Made by a program: the position numbers and the translations under genes
In this document: positions 1 to 9,118 of the stretch, in pieces
Layout: every line of letters begins with the position of its first letter
Position numbering within the stretch: the first letter of the stretch is position 1
Notes under the pieces: generated by a model
What the model was told of the DNA's origin: nothing
What the model saw: only the letters and a program-made list of their open reading frames with translations
The model's database searches: none
Assembly: GCA_964567995.1 (NCBI GenBank)
Contig: CAZMOB010000004.1
Span: 87,188-151,187 of the forward strand
DNA length: 64,000 nt
DNA from: JAGOTP01 sp964567995
Lineage (GTDB): Bacteria; Patescibacteriota; Patescibacteriia; 2-12-FULL-60-25
Direction: 5' to 3'

Positions 1-10
1 ATTCTCAAAT

Positions 11-1105
11 ATGGGTTTACCAGTTCTAGCGCTACTTCATTCAACCTATCAAAGAGTAAAGGAAGGGACGTTTAAATCAATAAAATCCCCTATTTTTTGG
101 GGGAAATTTCTTGCATACCTGATTCCGGTTCTTTTTCTTGTATATACTCTCTATACCAATTATCTTCCATCAAGGTTAGAAAAAACCTATACAATTCATG
201 TAGGTTCTGAAAATGATACTCGTGTTTCCGAATTCTATCTACAACCATCGCCAACCTTATCAGAAAGAAAAAGAGATTCTGCTGGAGCAACGTATCGAGA
301 ATTGAATGGTATGGCGAAAATTGCCTTTGAGCCAGAAATTGCTCCAAAAACGACTGGGGATCTATTACTAACCCTAGAGGGAGAGAACATTTCATTTGTT
401 AAACCATTTATTGATTTTAAGGAGAGTTCGATCGCCTGGGAGCATACCTGGAACTTCTCAACGACGACACCATCCACACTCAAGGGGACAGCTTTTCATT
501 TCGATGATTGCGCATACTTTAACGGAAAGAGTCGACTAGAATTGGTAGATACTTCAGAACAATTCGAAAACGGACCCTTTACCGTTTACGCCAAATGGAA
601 ACCAGAAAATAAAACGGATGAATTCCAAGAGATCATTGGCCATTACAATTGGGAAATTGTTCAAAACAAAAACACAATCACCTTTCGAGTTGGAAGAATG
701 AACGATGGAAACGGACCATTCTATAGTATTGATTATCCAGTGACAGACAACTTCTTCAATCAAGATCACTACCTGCTTGCTTCCTACAACGTATCAAACG
801 CAACAACAAGTAATGGCTACATAGACCTACTGGTAGATGGTGTATATGCAGGGAGAAGCTACTTTGGAACAAGTAAAATTTTCAAAGATTACAACGGCGG
901 TCAGAATCTCACATTTGGAAAAAGTGCACACGGCTCATCAAGCTATTTTAAAGGCTGCCTTTATACTGCACAGTTAACCAGTTCAAGCATTCTACCTGCC
1001 CTTATTGAAACCGACACGCTGGAAACTAAAATAAAAACGAATGAGTTCGCTATTATTAGCAATGCAAGCACATCACTTAAGGGACTGACATTGTATGCAA
1101 AATGA
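11..1105 (+). CDS. Membrane-anchored LamG/concanavalin-like protein (possibly 5'-partial)
   Basis: A 364-residue protein with one membrane segment at about residues 33-50 and a long extracytoplasmic part. The C-terminal half (about 150-330) has the beta-rich pattern of LamG/concanavalin-like jelly-roll domains, for example 'GYIDLLVDGVYAG'. Such domains bind glycans, so a role in surface polysaccharide handling is inferred. The ATG lies 10 bases from the window edge and the frame is open upstream, so the true start may be outside. It overlaps the next gene by 11 bases, which suggests co-translation. Base composition is AT-rich, like the rest of this glycan locus. Confidence 0.6.
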   Translation: MGLPVLALLHSTYQRVKEGTFKSIKSPIFWGKFLAYLIPVLFLVYTLYTNYLPSRLEKTYTIHVGSENDTRVSEFYLQPSPTLSERKRDSAGATYRELNGMAKIAFEPEIAPKTTGDLLLTLEGENISFVKPFIDFKESSIAWEHTWNFSTTTPSTLKGTAFHFDDCAYFNGKSRLELVDTSEQFENGPFTVYAKWKPENKTDEFQEIIGHYNWEIVQNKNTITFRVGRMNDGNGPFYSIDYPVTDNFFNQDHYLLASYNVSNATTSNGYIDLLVDGVYAGRSYFGTSKIFKDYNGGQNLTFGKSAHGSSSYFKGCLYTAQLTSSSILPALIETDTLETKIKTNEFAIISNASTSLKGLTLYAK

Positions 1106-3272
1106 GGGTAAGGAATGGAAGAAATTTTCATCTGCATTCTTTCCCCTATTTTGTTGGGCAAGCTTTGTTTCCTGCTTTGTATGCTATTTGTTAGATTTTA
1201 AAACCCCATTCATACGCACTGAGCTAAGTGTACTCATCTCAATCTCACTGTTAACGGTCCATCTAGCAAAAGTGATGCGTAAACCGGAGATCGAAGAGAA
1301 GACATGCAACCCACTCAGCCTTCTATTTGTCTTTTCTTTGGAAATCGCTTTTATTCTTGAAAGATTAGGTTTAAAGATACCCGAAAAAATACATTGGTCA
1401 CTTAATGTAGGGATCATCGTTCTGGGTGCTTTGCTATTGTGGAGTTTTGTAGAAAAAAAGAATCCCGCGATCCGCAGCACATACAGCTCTTCTATAAAAA
1501 AACGAACGCTAGGCCCTCTCCTTAATGTCTTTCTCGTCACTATCGTCATACTTACATCGTTGTATTTCTCAACAAAAAACTTAGGCGAATTCATTACAAG
1601 AGATGAACCAAGATGGATAAATTATTTTCAGACTGAGAGCATTTCACCCTCAACCATTGATGAGTCGAATAATGCCACCTTCATCAATACAATGTATGCC
1701 CGGACTGTCGGTTATTGGAATTCGTATATCACCGGTCGTACCGCTGGAACGCTCGTCATTAATGCAGGCAGCGGAGTCATGACCTCGGTCCTCGAATTAC
1801 CCTCGTATTTTTTTCAACAGTCTGAGATAGAAACCTATCTATTCCTATCAAGATTTACTTTTGTTCTATTTAATTTGATCTTGATTATCTGTAGTGGTTA
1901 CTTTCTAAACAAATTGACCATAAAAAAAGCCTACCTCTTGTTTTTAGTGTTGGTAGGACTAAGTCCTATGTTTATCGGCTTCTCTAGAATAGTCAATCAC
2001 GACTCCATTACGGGAACACTTATTTGCACTGCTTTCCTCGGTATCATGGTAGGTTTAAAACAGGACAAGAGGAGATTCTTCCTATTTTCAGGCATGCTGT
2101 ATGGCTGTGCTGTTTTAACATCGGGAAAAGCAGCCTTTGCACTTCCGCTACTTTGGCTCACGCCCTCCATTTATAGCCTAGCTTTTAAAGAAGCTCCGGA
2201 TCATATCTTCAAAAAGAATCTCTTTTGGCTCTTCCTGACCGCACTTGGAGTGATGCTCCTATTCTTCCCAGCAGTTATCCTGTACCCAGAACTCATTGTC
2301 ACTAAATTACTTTTCCCAGGTGGCCCAATAGGAGCAATAACGATCCTATTATTTGCTTCAACCTGGAATACCACCTTTAGTGAATACAAAAAACAGATTG
2401 TGCGTTTTGCACATATCTATGAAAAATATATCGTTAGAATGGCCCTATTCTGTTTAATTGGGTTTGCCGTATACGTATCCACAAATCTCCAAAGCCTTAT
2501 TACATTAGGGGGATTATCCGATATATCTTTACCGCTTAATATCGCGATTGGTGGAACGGGAATCAGCTTTTTCTATTCGCTTCCACTCATTCTCGTAGTC
2601 CTTTTCAGTGGATGGACCATCTATTATTTCATTAAACCAAAGATGGATGTATCGGTTATCAGCATGTTGTTATTCATGAGCTTGTTAGGTTTATCGATTC
2701 TTGGGACATACAAACTATCGACGTTAACAGCTGCAGACGTGGAGGGAACTGGTTTCTTGGTCGTGAATAAACGATATCAAATGAATGTGTTGTTTTTCTT
2801 TTTGCTTAGTATAAGCACCTGGGAGTTATGGGCAAAGGTTCGTTTACGTTATTTTTACAGCGGTCTAGGATGCATCGCTCTATCACTCATCGTAACATGC
2901 GTAAGTATTTTGCCGAATTATCTATTTTTTACGAATGCATTGTTTTTTGGAGATCGAATACCCTATTCCTATCCTTGGGGGATTGGAGTATATGAAGCGG
3001 CACAGTATATCAATTCAATTGTTTTGCAGGGACCGCATAAAACTGTTAAAGTCTTTGATCCTTATGGAAGCGGATATAGATTCTTTGATCTGAATCAAGT
3101 AGAACTTGTGAACTTCCCCATTCAAGCTGAATACATCATTCTAAACAGATATGCGCCTGGCTCTTACAATCAAGAATACGCATCCAAAGCAATGATTAGA
3201 GAAAATGCCATTCCTATTTGGTCTTATAAAATAGGAAGATTTGACGCGGTATCAATTTACAAAGTGAACTAA
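1095..3272 (+). CDS. GT-C fold glycosyltransferase (GT39/ArnT-like), polytopic membrane protein
   Basis: A 725-residue protein with a dozen or so hydrophobic segments. In the first large loop it carries 'TRDEPRWINY', with the acidic pair D170-E171. That position and context are the hallmark of polyprenyl-phosphate-sugar-dependent GT-C transferases such as PMT, ArnT and the GT39/GT83 families. It would move a sugar from a lipid carrier to an extracytoplasmic acceptor. It overlaps the preceding LamG-like gene and is followed after 16 bases by a flippase, so the three probably form one operon. The acceptor cannot be told from sequence. Confidence 0.7.
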   Translation: MQNEGKEWKKFSSAFFPLFCWASFVSCFVCYLLDFKTPFIRTELSVLISISLLTVHLAKVMRKPEIEEKTCNPLSLLFVFSLEIAFILERLGLKIPEKIHWSLNVGIIVLGALLLWSFVEKKNPAIRSTYSSSIKKRTLGPLLNVFLVTIVILTSLYFSTKNLGEFITRDEPRWINYFQTESISPSTIDESNNATFINTMYARTVGYWNSYITGRTAGTLVINAGSGVMTSVLELPSYFFQQSEIETYLFLSRFTFVLFNLILIICSGYFLNKLTIKKAYLLFLVLVGLSPMFIGFSRIVNHDSITGTLICTAFLGIMVGLKQDKRRFFLFSGMLYGCAVLTSGKAAFALPLLWLTPSIYSLAFKEAPDHIFKKNLFWLFLTALGVMLLFFPAVILYPELIVTKLLFPGGPIGAITILLFASTWNTTFSEYKKQIVRFAHIYEKYIVRMALFCLIGFAVYVSTNLQSLITLGGLSDISLPLNIAIGGTGISFFYSLPLILVVLFSGWTIYYFIKPKMDVSVISMLLFMSLLGLSILGTYKLSTLTAADVEGTGFLVVNKRYQMNVLFFFLLSISTWELWAKVRLRYFYSGLGCIALSLIVTCVSILPNYLFFTNALFFGDRIPYSYPWGIGVYEAAQYINSIVLQGPHKTVKVFDPYGSGYRFFDLNQVELVNFPIQAEYIILNRYAPGSYNQEYASKAMIRENAIPIWSYKIGRFDAVSIYKVN

Positions 3273-3288
3273 GCTTTAGCGCTATCTC

Positions 3289-4551
3289 ATGAATATCAAA
3301 CAGAAGATCCTTTCAGAGACATTCTGGGCCTTTGTTGCAAAAGGAACTGCAGCGATTGGCGGGCTATTCTTTGTGATTTTTATTCCAAAACTAGGGAGTA
3401 TTGAAGTGTACGGTCAACTGTCTCTTTGTTTAGCCTATGTTGCTATATTCAGCATGCTTTCTGGCACTCAGATCAATTCTGCCGTAAAGAACGAGATCAC
3501 AAAATATAAATTGGAGAATTCGGCGAGCAAAGAATTTTTTTATGAAGGTCTGAAGCTAAAAGCGATTCTTTTTGTCAGTCTGGCTCTTGTCTTTGTAGGA
3601 GTGATTCAGTACCTACATGCTGATTTTTTATCACAGAATATGTTTTTGATCTTGACGCTGCTCCTCACCATGAATACATGGGGTCTCGTGATCTCGGTAT
3701 TTGAATCAATACACGAGCTTTTTTTCGAAGCGCTCCTCTACATTATTGAGTACTCAGTCACTGTTGGTTTAATTCTCCATTTTCATTTCATTGATAAGCT
3801 GACGATCACGAATCTTATTTATTCGTTTATTTGGGGGTATGCGCTCACGTTGGGCTTAGGAGCGACGATTCTCTTTGTAAAATTCCGTGAATTCAAAGAC
3901 ATTAAACTATTCACCTGGAGACCGGCTGCACATAAAACCCTCTTGAAGCGAACGGCTTTCCTTACGTTAACGGGGATTTCTGTTATTCTTTTAGCAAAAG
4001 TAGATTCGATTCTCATCTCTTTTTTTCTTGATATAAAGGAGGTCGGCTACTTCACTATTGCCAGCGATATTACCAAAAATACGGTACTTCTCTCGATGCC
4101 CGTCATGTTGGGTGCATTGCCAACTTTTTTTGGGCAGGATGAGAAAAAATTCGTATATAAAAATCTATTCATCCTCCTCGGAATAAATCTATTTATTTTC
4201 ATTGGCTTATTTTTATTTGGGAAAGACATTATCCAACGGATTTATGGGCTAGAGTATTCAACGGCAGGTACTATCGTGAAGTATTTATCGCTTTACCCTC
4301 TATTCGCATCATTACAAACGTTCGTTCAGGAGATACTCATTCTTCAAGATAAAACAAAGCAGATCTTCTTCTTTGGCATCATTGGTATTGCAATCGACAT
4401 TATTGGGAATATCCTCCTGATTCCTTTATTCGGTTTACAAGGAGCCGCATTTGCAACCACCTTCTCCTATCTCGTTTGGTTTTTGATTTCCTTTTTTTAT
4501 ATCTATAGACACCTCAACGTGACTAAAATCACTTCTTCAAGCAACCCCTAA
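3289..4551 (+). CDS. Polysaccharide flippase, Wzx/PST family (MOP superfamily)
   Basis: A 420-residue protein with about 12 evenly spaced hydrophobic segments. The N-terminus ('SETFWAFVAKGTAAIGGLFF') is typical of polysaccharide-specific transport proteins that flip undecaprenyl-linked repeat units across the membrane. It follows the GT-C gene closely on the same strand. Its last 15 bases overlap tail-to-tail with the convergent GT2 gene, with no separate terminator. Together with the glycosyltransferases on both sides it defines a surface-glycan assembly locus. Family assignment is firm; the transported glycan is unknown. Confidence 0.8.
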   Translation: MNIKQKILSETFWAFVAKGTAAIGGLFFVIFIPKLGSIEVYGQLSLCLAYVAIFSMLSGTQINSAVKNEITKYKLENSASKEFFYEGLKLKAILFVSLALVFVGVIQYLHADFLSQNMFLILTLLLTMNTWGLVISVFESIHELFFEALLYIIEYSVTVGLILHFHFIDKLTITNLIYSFIWGYALTLGLGATILFVKFREFKDIKLFTWRPAAHKTLLKRTAFLTLTGISVILLAKVDSILISFFLDIKEVGYFTIASDITKNTVLLSMPVMLGALPTFFGQDEKKFVYKNLFILLGINLFIFIGLFLFGKDIIQRIYGLEYSTAGTIVKYLSLYPLFASLQTFVQEILILQDKTKQIFFFGIIGIAIDIIGNILLIPLFGLQGAAFATTFSYLVWFLISFFYIYRHLNVTKITSSSNP

Positions 4552-5463
4552 GAAATAGAGCTTTTTATACATAGCTAGAGCAACGGTTAGCAACAAATCC
4601 GAAAATGAAAGGAGATAGAGAATACGAAATTTCAAGTACAGTTTTTTCTTTCGAAGAGGGCCTGCAAGATAGGCTCTCCCTTCAACTGGTGAACTGTTCA
4701 TCAATAGCAGAGAACCAAGCTCAAGGTCTGTTTTTGTTAAGTAATCTTTATTCTCTTCAATTGTAAGTCCATAGTCATTCGACAGAATTTTTTGACGCCG
4801 CTTAAGCAAACCTGAAATCAGCTTTTTAAAGTTGATCGACAACCGATTTCCTTCAAGCGTCCTATAATTATTAACTAATGGCTCACTGATAAAAAGTGCT
4901 TTTGAATGACTCATTTTTCTAAGAATAAAGTCTGAATCTTCTGAAGTAGGCATCTTTTCATCATAACTGAATCCTTTTTCGTTTCGAAAGAGCAAGCAGC
5001 TCCCATGAACAGTGACTTGATTTGTAGCTATCTCTTTTTTAGACAAAAGAAAATCACCATTCATCTTTGCATAACGCTTTTTTACGCCAGAATCGTATAC
5101 TTTATACGAGTTCGAGAGCGATAGATCGCATTGATAGAACATCATTTTTTGCAACTGACTTTCCACTTTATGACTCAAGAATTCATCATCACTATCGAGA
5201 AATGCAATGAATTCCCCTCTCGCCTCTTTTAATCCTACATTGCGTGCATGTGATACACCGAAATTCTCTGTCTTTATATAGATTATCTTTTTATCCTGAA
5301 TATATCTCTCTAAGAGAGCAGCTGTCTCGTCAATCGACCCGTCATCAATGACGAGTACTTCTATATTCTTATAGGACTGCGCGAATACAGAATCAAGAGC
5401 GCGTACAATTGTATGCGCACGATTATACGTAGGAATAATAACGGTGACTAAAGAATTGAGCAT
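4537..5463 (-). CDS. Glycosyltransferase family 2
   Basis: A 308-residue GT-A fold enzyme. The N-terminus 'VTVIIPTYNRAHTI' is followed by the nucleotide-binding 'VIDDGS' (about 37-43) and the metal-binding DxD region 'FLDSDDEF' (about 88-95). No membrane segment is clear; the C-terminus is basic with a hydrophobic stretch that may associate with the membrane. It is the last gene of a minus-strand trio and overlaps the upstream GT4 gene by 16 bases, indicating translational coupling. It would add one sugar to a lipid-linked intermediate in the cytoplasm. Donor and acceptor are unknown. Confidence 0.85.
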   Translation of the reverse strand: MLNSLVTVIIPTYNRAHTIVRALDSVFAQSYKNIEVLVIDDGSIDETAALLERYIQDKKIIYIKTENFGVSHARNVGLKEARGEFIAFLDSDDEFLSHKVESQLQKMMFYQCDLSLSNSYKVYDSGVKKRYAKMNGDFLLSKKEIATNQVTVHGSCLLFRNEKGFSYDEKMPTSEDSDFILRKMSHSKALFISEPLVNNYRTLEGNRLSINFKKLISGLLKRRQKILSNDYGLTIEENKDYLTKTDLELGSLLLMNSSPVEGRAYLAGPLRKKKLYLKFRILYLLSFSDLLLTVALAMYKKLYFLGVA

Positions 5464-6596
5464 AGCTCTATGTATTGTTTACAGATATTTTTTGACTCAA
5501 ACTGGTTACATGCTTTCAAATTTGCGTCATGAAACTGTTTCGTTTGTAGCGCGGTAGCGGATAGTTTCGTAATAGCACCGCTAAGGCCAACTTCATCTCC
5601 ATAACTCACGAGAAGGCCATTTTCGCCATCTTTCACGAAATCCACCTGCCCACCATGATTCGTTGCGATGATGGGCAATCCTACCTGCATAGCTTCTTGT
5701 AGTACAATGGCAAACCCTTCATGAATAGATGATAAAATGTATGCATCCGCTAAGGCTAGATACTGAAACTTTTTTTCATTACTTACGGATCCTAAAAAAT
5801 GGATCCGATCGGCAATACCCAGATCTTTTGACAATGAAACAAGCATATCCTTTTCTGGACCATCTCCAATAATTAATGCCTGAACAGACTGATCTGAGGT
5901 CTTTGCCAGACTACGGATAAGGAAATCGAATCCTTTTCTTGTCACCAATCTTCCAATGCTCACTGTATAAAAAATGTTCTCCTCCAATCCAAAGCCTGCT
6001 CGCGAAGCAGGCTGGAAACTGAATGGACGGTATGGTAACGGGACGATTTGAATCTCTTTCTGACAAGCATAATATGTTTCAGTGTTATCTTTCGTATTCG
6101 ATGATTGAGCTACGATCACATCTGAATTGCGTAGCACCCAATTAACCACTGCACGAAAATACCACTTTTTATGTGGAGATTTTGCCTTTGTTGGATCGTA
6201 GATATCCCCCCCATGGAGAGAAAGAATATTCTTTACATTGAACCGCTTTGAAATCCAAACTCCAAGTGGGCCGGTTGGAACCGCAAAATGCGTGTTCACG
6301 AATTCATATTGATAAATACGGCACAATTGTTTGGTTTTTCTGTAAGCAAAAAATGGGAATGTGATCAGAGATAATAGAGTCGCCGTAGGAAGCTCTGTCC
6401 TTCCTATGACTTTCACACGATATATATGAATACCATTCACAATTTCATATTCCGCCAATCCTTTGAACCACGTTGTCACATAATCAACTTCGTACCCTAA
6501 CTCAATGAACCCTTCGGCCAATGTTTTCGCAGCAACCCCACCCCCGCCTCCTAACGGTGGAAACTCATAATTCAATATCAATACTCGCTTCTTCAT
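5448..6596 (-). CDS. Glycosyltransferase family 4 (GT-B fold)
   Basis: A 382-residue GT4 enzyme. The N-terminus has the glycine-rich acceptor-side loop 'FPPLGGGGGVAAKTLAEGF'. The C-terminal Rossmann half has 'SIGRLVTRKGFDFLI' and the EX7E motif at E293/E301 in 'HEGFAIVLQEA', which contacts the nucleotide-sugar in a retaining mechanism. It starts 3 bases after the upstream GT2 stop and overlaps the downstream GT2 gene, so it is the middle gene of a three-gene operon. It probably acts at the cytoplasmic face in surface-glycan synthesis. Confidence 0.88.
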   Translation of the reverse strand: MKKRVLILNYEFPPLGGGGGVAAKTLAEGFIELGYEVDYVTTWFKGLAEYEIVNGIHIYRVKVIGRTELPTATLLSLITFPFFAYRKTKQLCRIYQYEFVNTHFAVPTGPLGVWISKRFNVKNILSLHGGDIYDPTKAKSPHKKWYFRAVVNWVLRNSDVIVAQSSNTKDNTETYYACQKEIQIVPLPYRPFSFQPASRAGFGLEENIFYTVSIGRLVTRKGFDFLIRSLAKTSDQSVQALIIGDGPEKDMLVSLSKDLGIADRIHFLGSVSNEKKFQYLALADAYILSSIHEGFAIVLQEAMQVGLPIIATNHGGQVDFVKDGENGLLVSYGDEVGLSGAITKLSATALQTKQFHDANLKACNQFESKNICKQYIELCSIL

Positions 6597-6599
6597 ACG

Positions 6600-7547
6600 C
6601 TAGCGCTCATTCACAACAATCTCACGGATGTCATACGGCGTATCTTTCGTACTCCCAAAATAAATCTTCGAGAGCATGTCGGAGATCAGGCCAAAGACAA
6701 ACAAGAGCAAGCCTACAAAAAAGCCAAACATAGAAAGAACCGTCCATGCAGTATTCGACAAATCTTGGTCACGGAAGAATTTCGCGTATAACGCCATCAA
6801 TCCTGATAACAAAGAGAGAAACACCATGAGGACACCCATCCCTCCAAACAAATGCAACGGTCGATTCGCATACTTTTGCCAAAACCAGACTCCGATCATA
6901 TCCAAAATACCCTTCACTCCCCGCTTCCAGTTATATTTCGTCTTCCCCGTTGTTCGTGGACGATGATCAACAACTTCCTCGCCGATTCTGAACCCTTTGA
7001 TCTTCAACACGGCTGGAATAAAACGATGCATCTCTCCATATAAATTCACTTTTTCGAAACACTCTTTCTTATAGATCTTCAGAGAACAGCCACTATCATG
7101 AATCCCATCATTCACCAAAAATTTACGAACGAAAGCGGCCGCCAGCGATGAATAACGCTTTGAACGTGTGTCTTGACGATGTTTTCGCCAACCAGACACC
7201 ACATCCAGATCATCTCGTTCCAATTTTGAGATTAACCGTGGGATATCGGACGGATTGTTCTGTCCATCCCCATCCAATGTCGCAAGATATTTTCCTTGAG
7301 CCGCCTTAATCCCCGCATCCATTGCCGCCGTCTGACCGAAATTTCGGCGCAACTGAATAATCTTGATGGGGGACAAAGTTTTCAGCACATCGAATGTATC
7401 GTCCGATGAACCATCATTGATGAAGATAATCTCAAAGGGCTGATTGAGCTTTTTGCAGGTATCCAAAATCTCCGCATGCAGCAGAGCGACAGCCTCGCCT
7501 TCATTGAAAACAGGGACAATAACCGATACGTAGGTGGTTTGATGCAT
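6600..7547 (-). CDS. Polyprenyl-phosphate glycosyltransferase, GT2 DPM1/DesI-like with C-terminal membrane anchor
   Basis: Taking the ATG at 7547 ('MHQTTYVSVIVPVFNEG') gives 315 residues; an upstream in-frame ATG at 7580 would add an unconserved tail. The GT-A domain has 'INDGSSDDT' and the 'LDGDGQNNP' metal site, both typical of dolichyl/undecaprenyl-phosphate mannosyl- or glucosyltransferases. Two hydrophobic segments follow (about residues 230-300). Such enzymes charge the polyprenyl-phosphate carrier with one sugar, the donor that GT-C enzymes use. The GT-C gene at 1095 is therefore a plausible partner. First gene of the minus-strand trio, divergent from the HtrA-like gene. Confidence 0.83.
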   Translation of the reverse strand: MHQTTYVSVIVPVFNEGEAVALLHAEILDTCKKLNQPFEIIFINDGSSDDTFDVLKTLSPIKIIQLRRNFGQTAAMDAGIKAAQGKYLATLDGDGQNNPSDIPRLISKLERDDLDVVSGWRKHRQDTRSKRYSSLAAAFVRKFLVNDGIHDSGCSLKIYKKECFEKVNLYGEMHRFIPAVLKIKGFRIGEEVVDHRPRTTGKTKYNWKRGVKGILDMIGVWFWQKYANRPLHLFGGMGVLMVFLSLLSGLMALYAKFFRDQDLSNTAWTVLSMFGFFVGLLLFVFGLISDMLSKIYFGSTKDTPYDIREIVVNER

Positions 7548-7675
7548 ACATGCCAAAGCTGAGTCGGAGGAAAGTACCATTTATTCGGCGAAAAAACAAG
7601 CTATTCGGTCCTCTTGTCCATTCGTCACTTATTCGCTTTTTCGGCCAAACAATGTCTATACTTGAGACTATTCCT

Positions 7676-9118
7676 ATGCGTCTCCTGTTCAAGGCTCTCT
7701 TCCTTAGCACCTATACCCTCACAATAGGTTGCCTAAGCCTTTTTCCCGGACAAAGCGCTTCCGCCAAAGCGACAGCCAACGAATTCCGCTCCCTCGTCCG
7801 CATCGAGGTCCCCGCTTCAGCGGGCAAAACCGCCATGTCTGGCTCTGGGATTATCATTGATCAAGATGGTCGCGTTCTAACCAGCTATTCGGCCGTCTCC
7901 AAGCTTGTCAAAGACAAAACAACCACCGCCACGATCTGTGTGAGCAAAGATGAATTTAGCGTACCAAGCTGTACTCTAGAAGCGACTCTTCTAAAAACGA
8001 ATGCTGGTAGCAACTTGGCCCTTCTTCAAATCAAGCGTGTCTTATCGGAGAATACCTGGCATAGCGTCGAAGAGGAAAAACTGCGAAACGGCTTTTCTTT
8101 TGCGCATGTCGCTCTGGAAAAAAGCACAACCACCGAGACGCTCGCCCTTGGAGCTGAAGTGTCCGTGTTGGATTACACCCTTGGCTCCGTTTCCAGTCTG
8201 ACACAACACACAGGGCGCGCCACTGGCTTTGAACGTAAACTCGTCAAAGACAAGCTCACTCCTTGGCTTGTGAAAACCGATATCGTTTCGAATCAAAAAT
8301 CTGCTGGCGGAGCGGTTTTGAATCAGGCCAATCAACTCGTTGGTATTCCAACCATGGCGACCAACACTTCCAATGGATATGCCGCCTTCACCTCCCTTCC
8401 AGTTATCAATACTTTTTTAAAAGAAGCGCTTGGGCAGAATTACCTCTTGAATAAAGTCCCGTTCGTCTTTGATGGAACCTTTTTAGGCGTGCTCGGCGGC
8501 GCAATCACGAGCTCGCATTGCCCTGAATCTTCCCTTTACGATTCCAGTAGCAAGACCTGCGTCTGCAATAACGGCTTTTATGCGGTTGGGAACGCCTGTA
8601 TTTTGGGGGCAACCTACTGCCAACTCGTCTATCCCAAACAGCAAAGTACGTATGATATTTATCTGAAAGCCTGTACCTGCCAGATCAATGGTGAAACGCG
8701 CATTTGTCCAGAAAATTTGCGCAAACGTATCGTTATCCCAAAACCCGCCCCTCCAACATCCTCTACCACCACCAAATCAATCACACCAACCTCAACTAAG
8801 CCGGTCGTTTCAACAACCAAAGCAACGACTACCGTGAGTGTTAAACCACCGAGCCCAAGCAAAACCCCTAGCGAAATCGCCTGTCAAAAAAAGAGTGGTT
8901 GGACGTATATCAAAAAATCCAATCTCTGCGTACCCGTCGGCAAATTAACAAAACAAACCGATCTCAGCTCGTGTGAAGTCGTAGCCGTGCCTGCCACCAA
9001 ACTGTATTTCGTAAAAGGCAATTCGTTCATCAAGCGCATGACCTACCGAAACAAGGAGTGTTTCGCCGATGAAGCAACCGCCCAAAAAGCCAAGTACCAA
9101 AAGTCCGCCACTAAATAG
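7676..9118 (+). CDS. Secreted HtrA-like trypsin-fold protein lacking the catalytic triad, with Cys-rich tail
   Basis: From the ATG at 7676 this is 480 residues with a signal peptide ending near 'QSASAKA'. Residues about 40-260 have the HtrA/S1C pattern: 'SGIIIDQDGRVLTSYSAV', 'NLALLQI', 'SAGGAVLNQANQLVGI'. Family consensus would be TNNHVV, DLALLKI and GNSGGP. Here the His position is Ser (72), Asp is Asn (113) and Ser is Ala (210), so it should be proteolytically inactive. A Cys-rich segment (about 280-350), a Thr/Pro/Ser-rich linker and a second Cys-containing segment follow. Earlier in-frame ATGs exist at 7550 and 7652, but a TATACT box at 7656-7661 favours the later start. Likely a surface binding protein. 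Confidence 0.72.
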   Translation: MRLLFKALFLSTYTLTIGCLSLFPGQSASAKATANEFRSLVRIEVPASAGKTAMSGSGIIIDQDGRVLTSYSAVSKLVKDKTTTATICVSKDEFSVPSCTLEATLLKTNAGSNLALLQIKRVLSENTWHSVEEEKLRNGFSFAHVALEKSTTTETLALGAEVSVLDYTLGSVSSLTQHTGRATGFERKLVKDKLTPWLVKTDIVSNQKSAGGAVLNQANQLVGIPTMATNTSNGYAAFTSLPVINTFLKEALGQNYLLNKVPFVFDGTFLGVLGGAITSSHCPESSLYDSSSKTCVCNNGFYAVGNACILGATYCQLVYPKQQSTYDIYLKACTCQINGETRICPENLRKRIVIPKPAPPTSSTTTKSITPTSTKPVVSTTKATTTVSVKPPSPSKTPSEIACQKKSGWTYIKKSNLCVPVGKLTKQTDLSSCEVVAVPATKLYFVKGNSFIKRMTYRNKECFADEATAQKAKYQKSATK

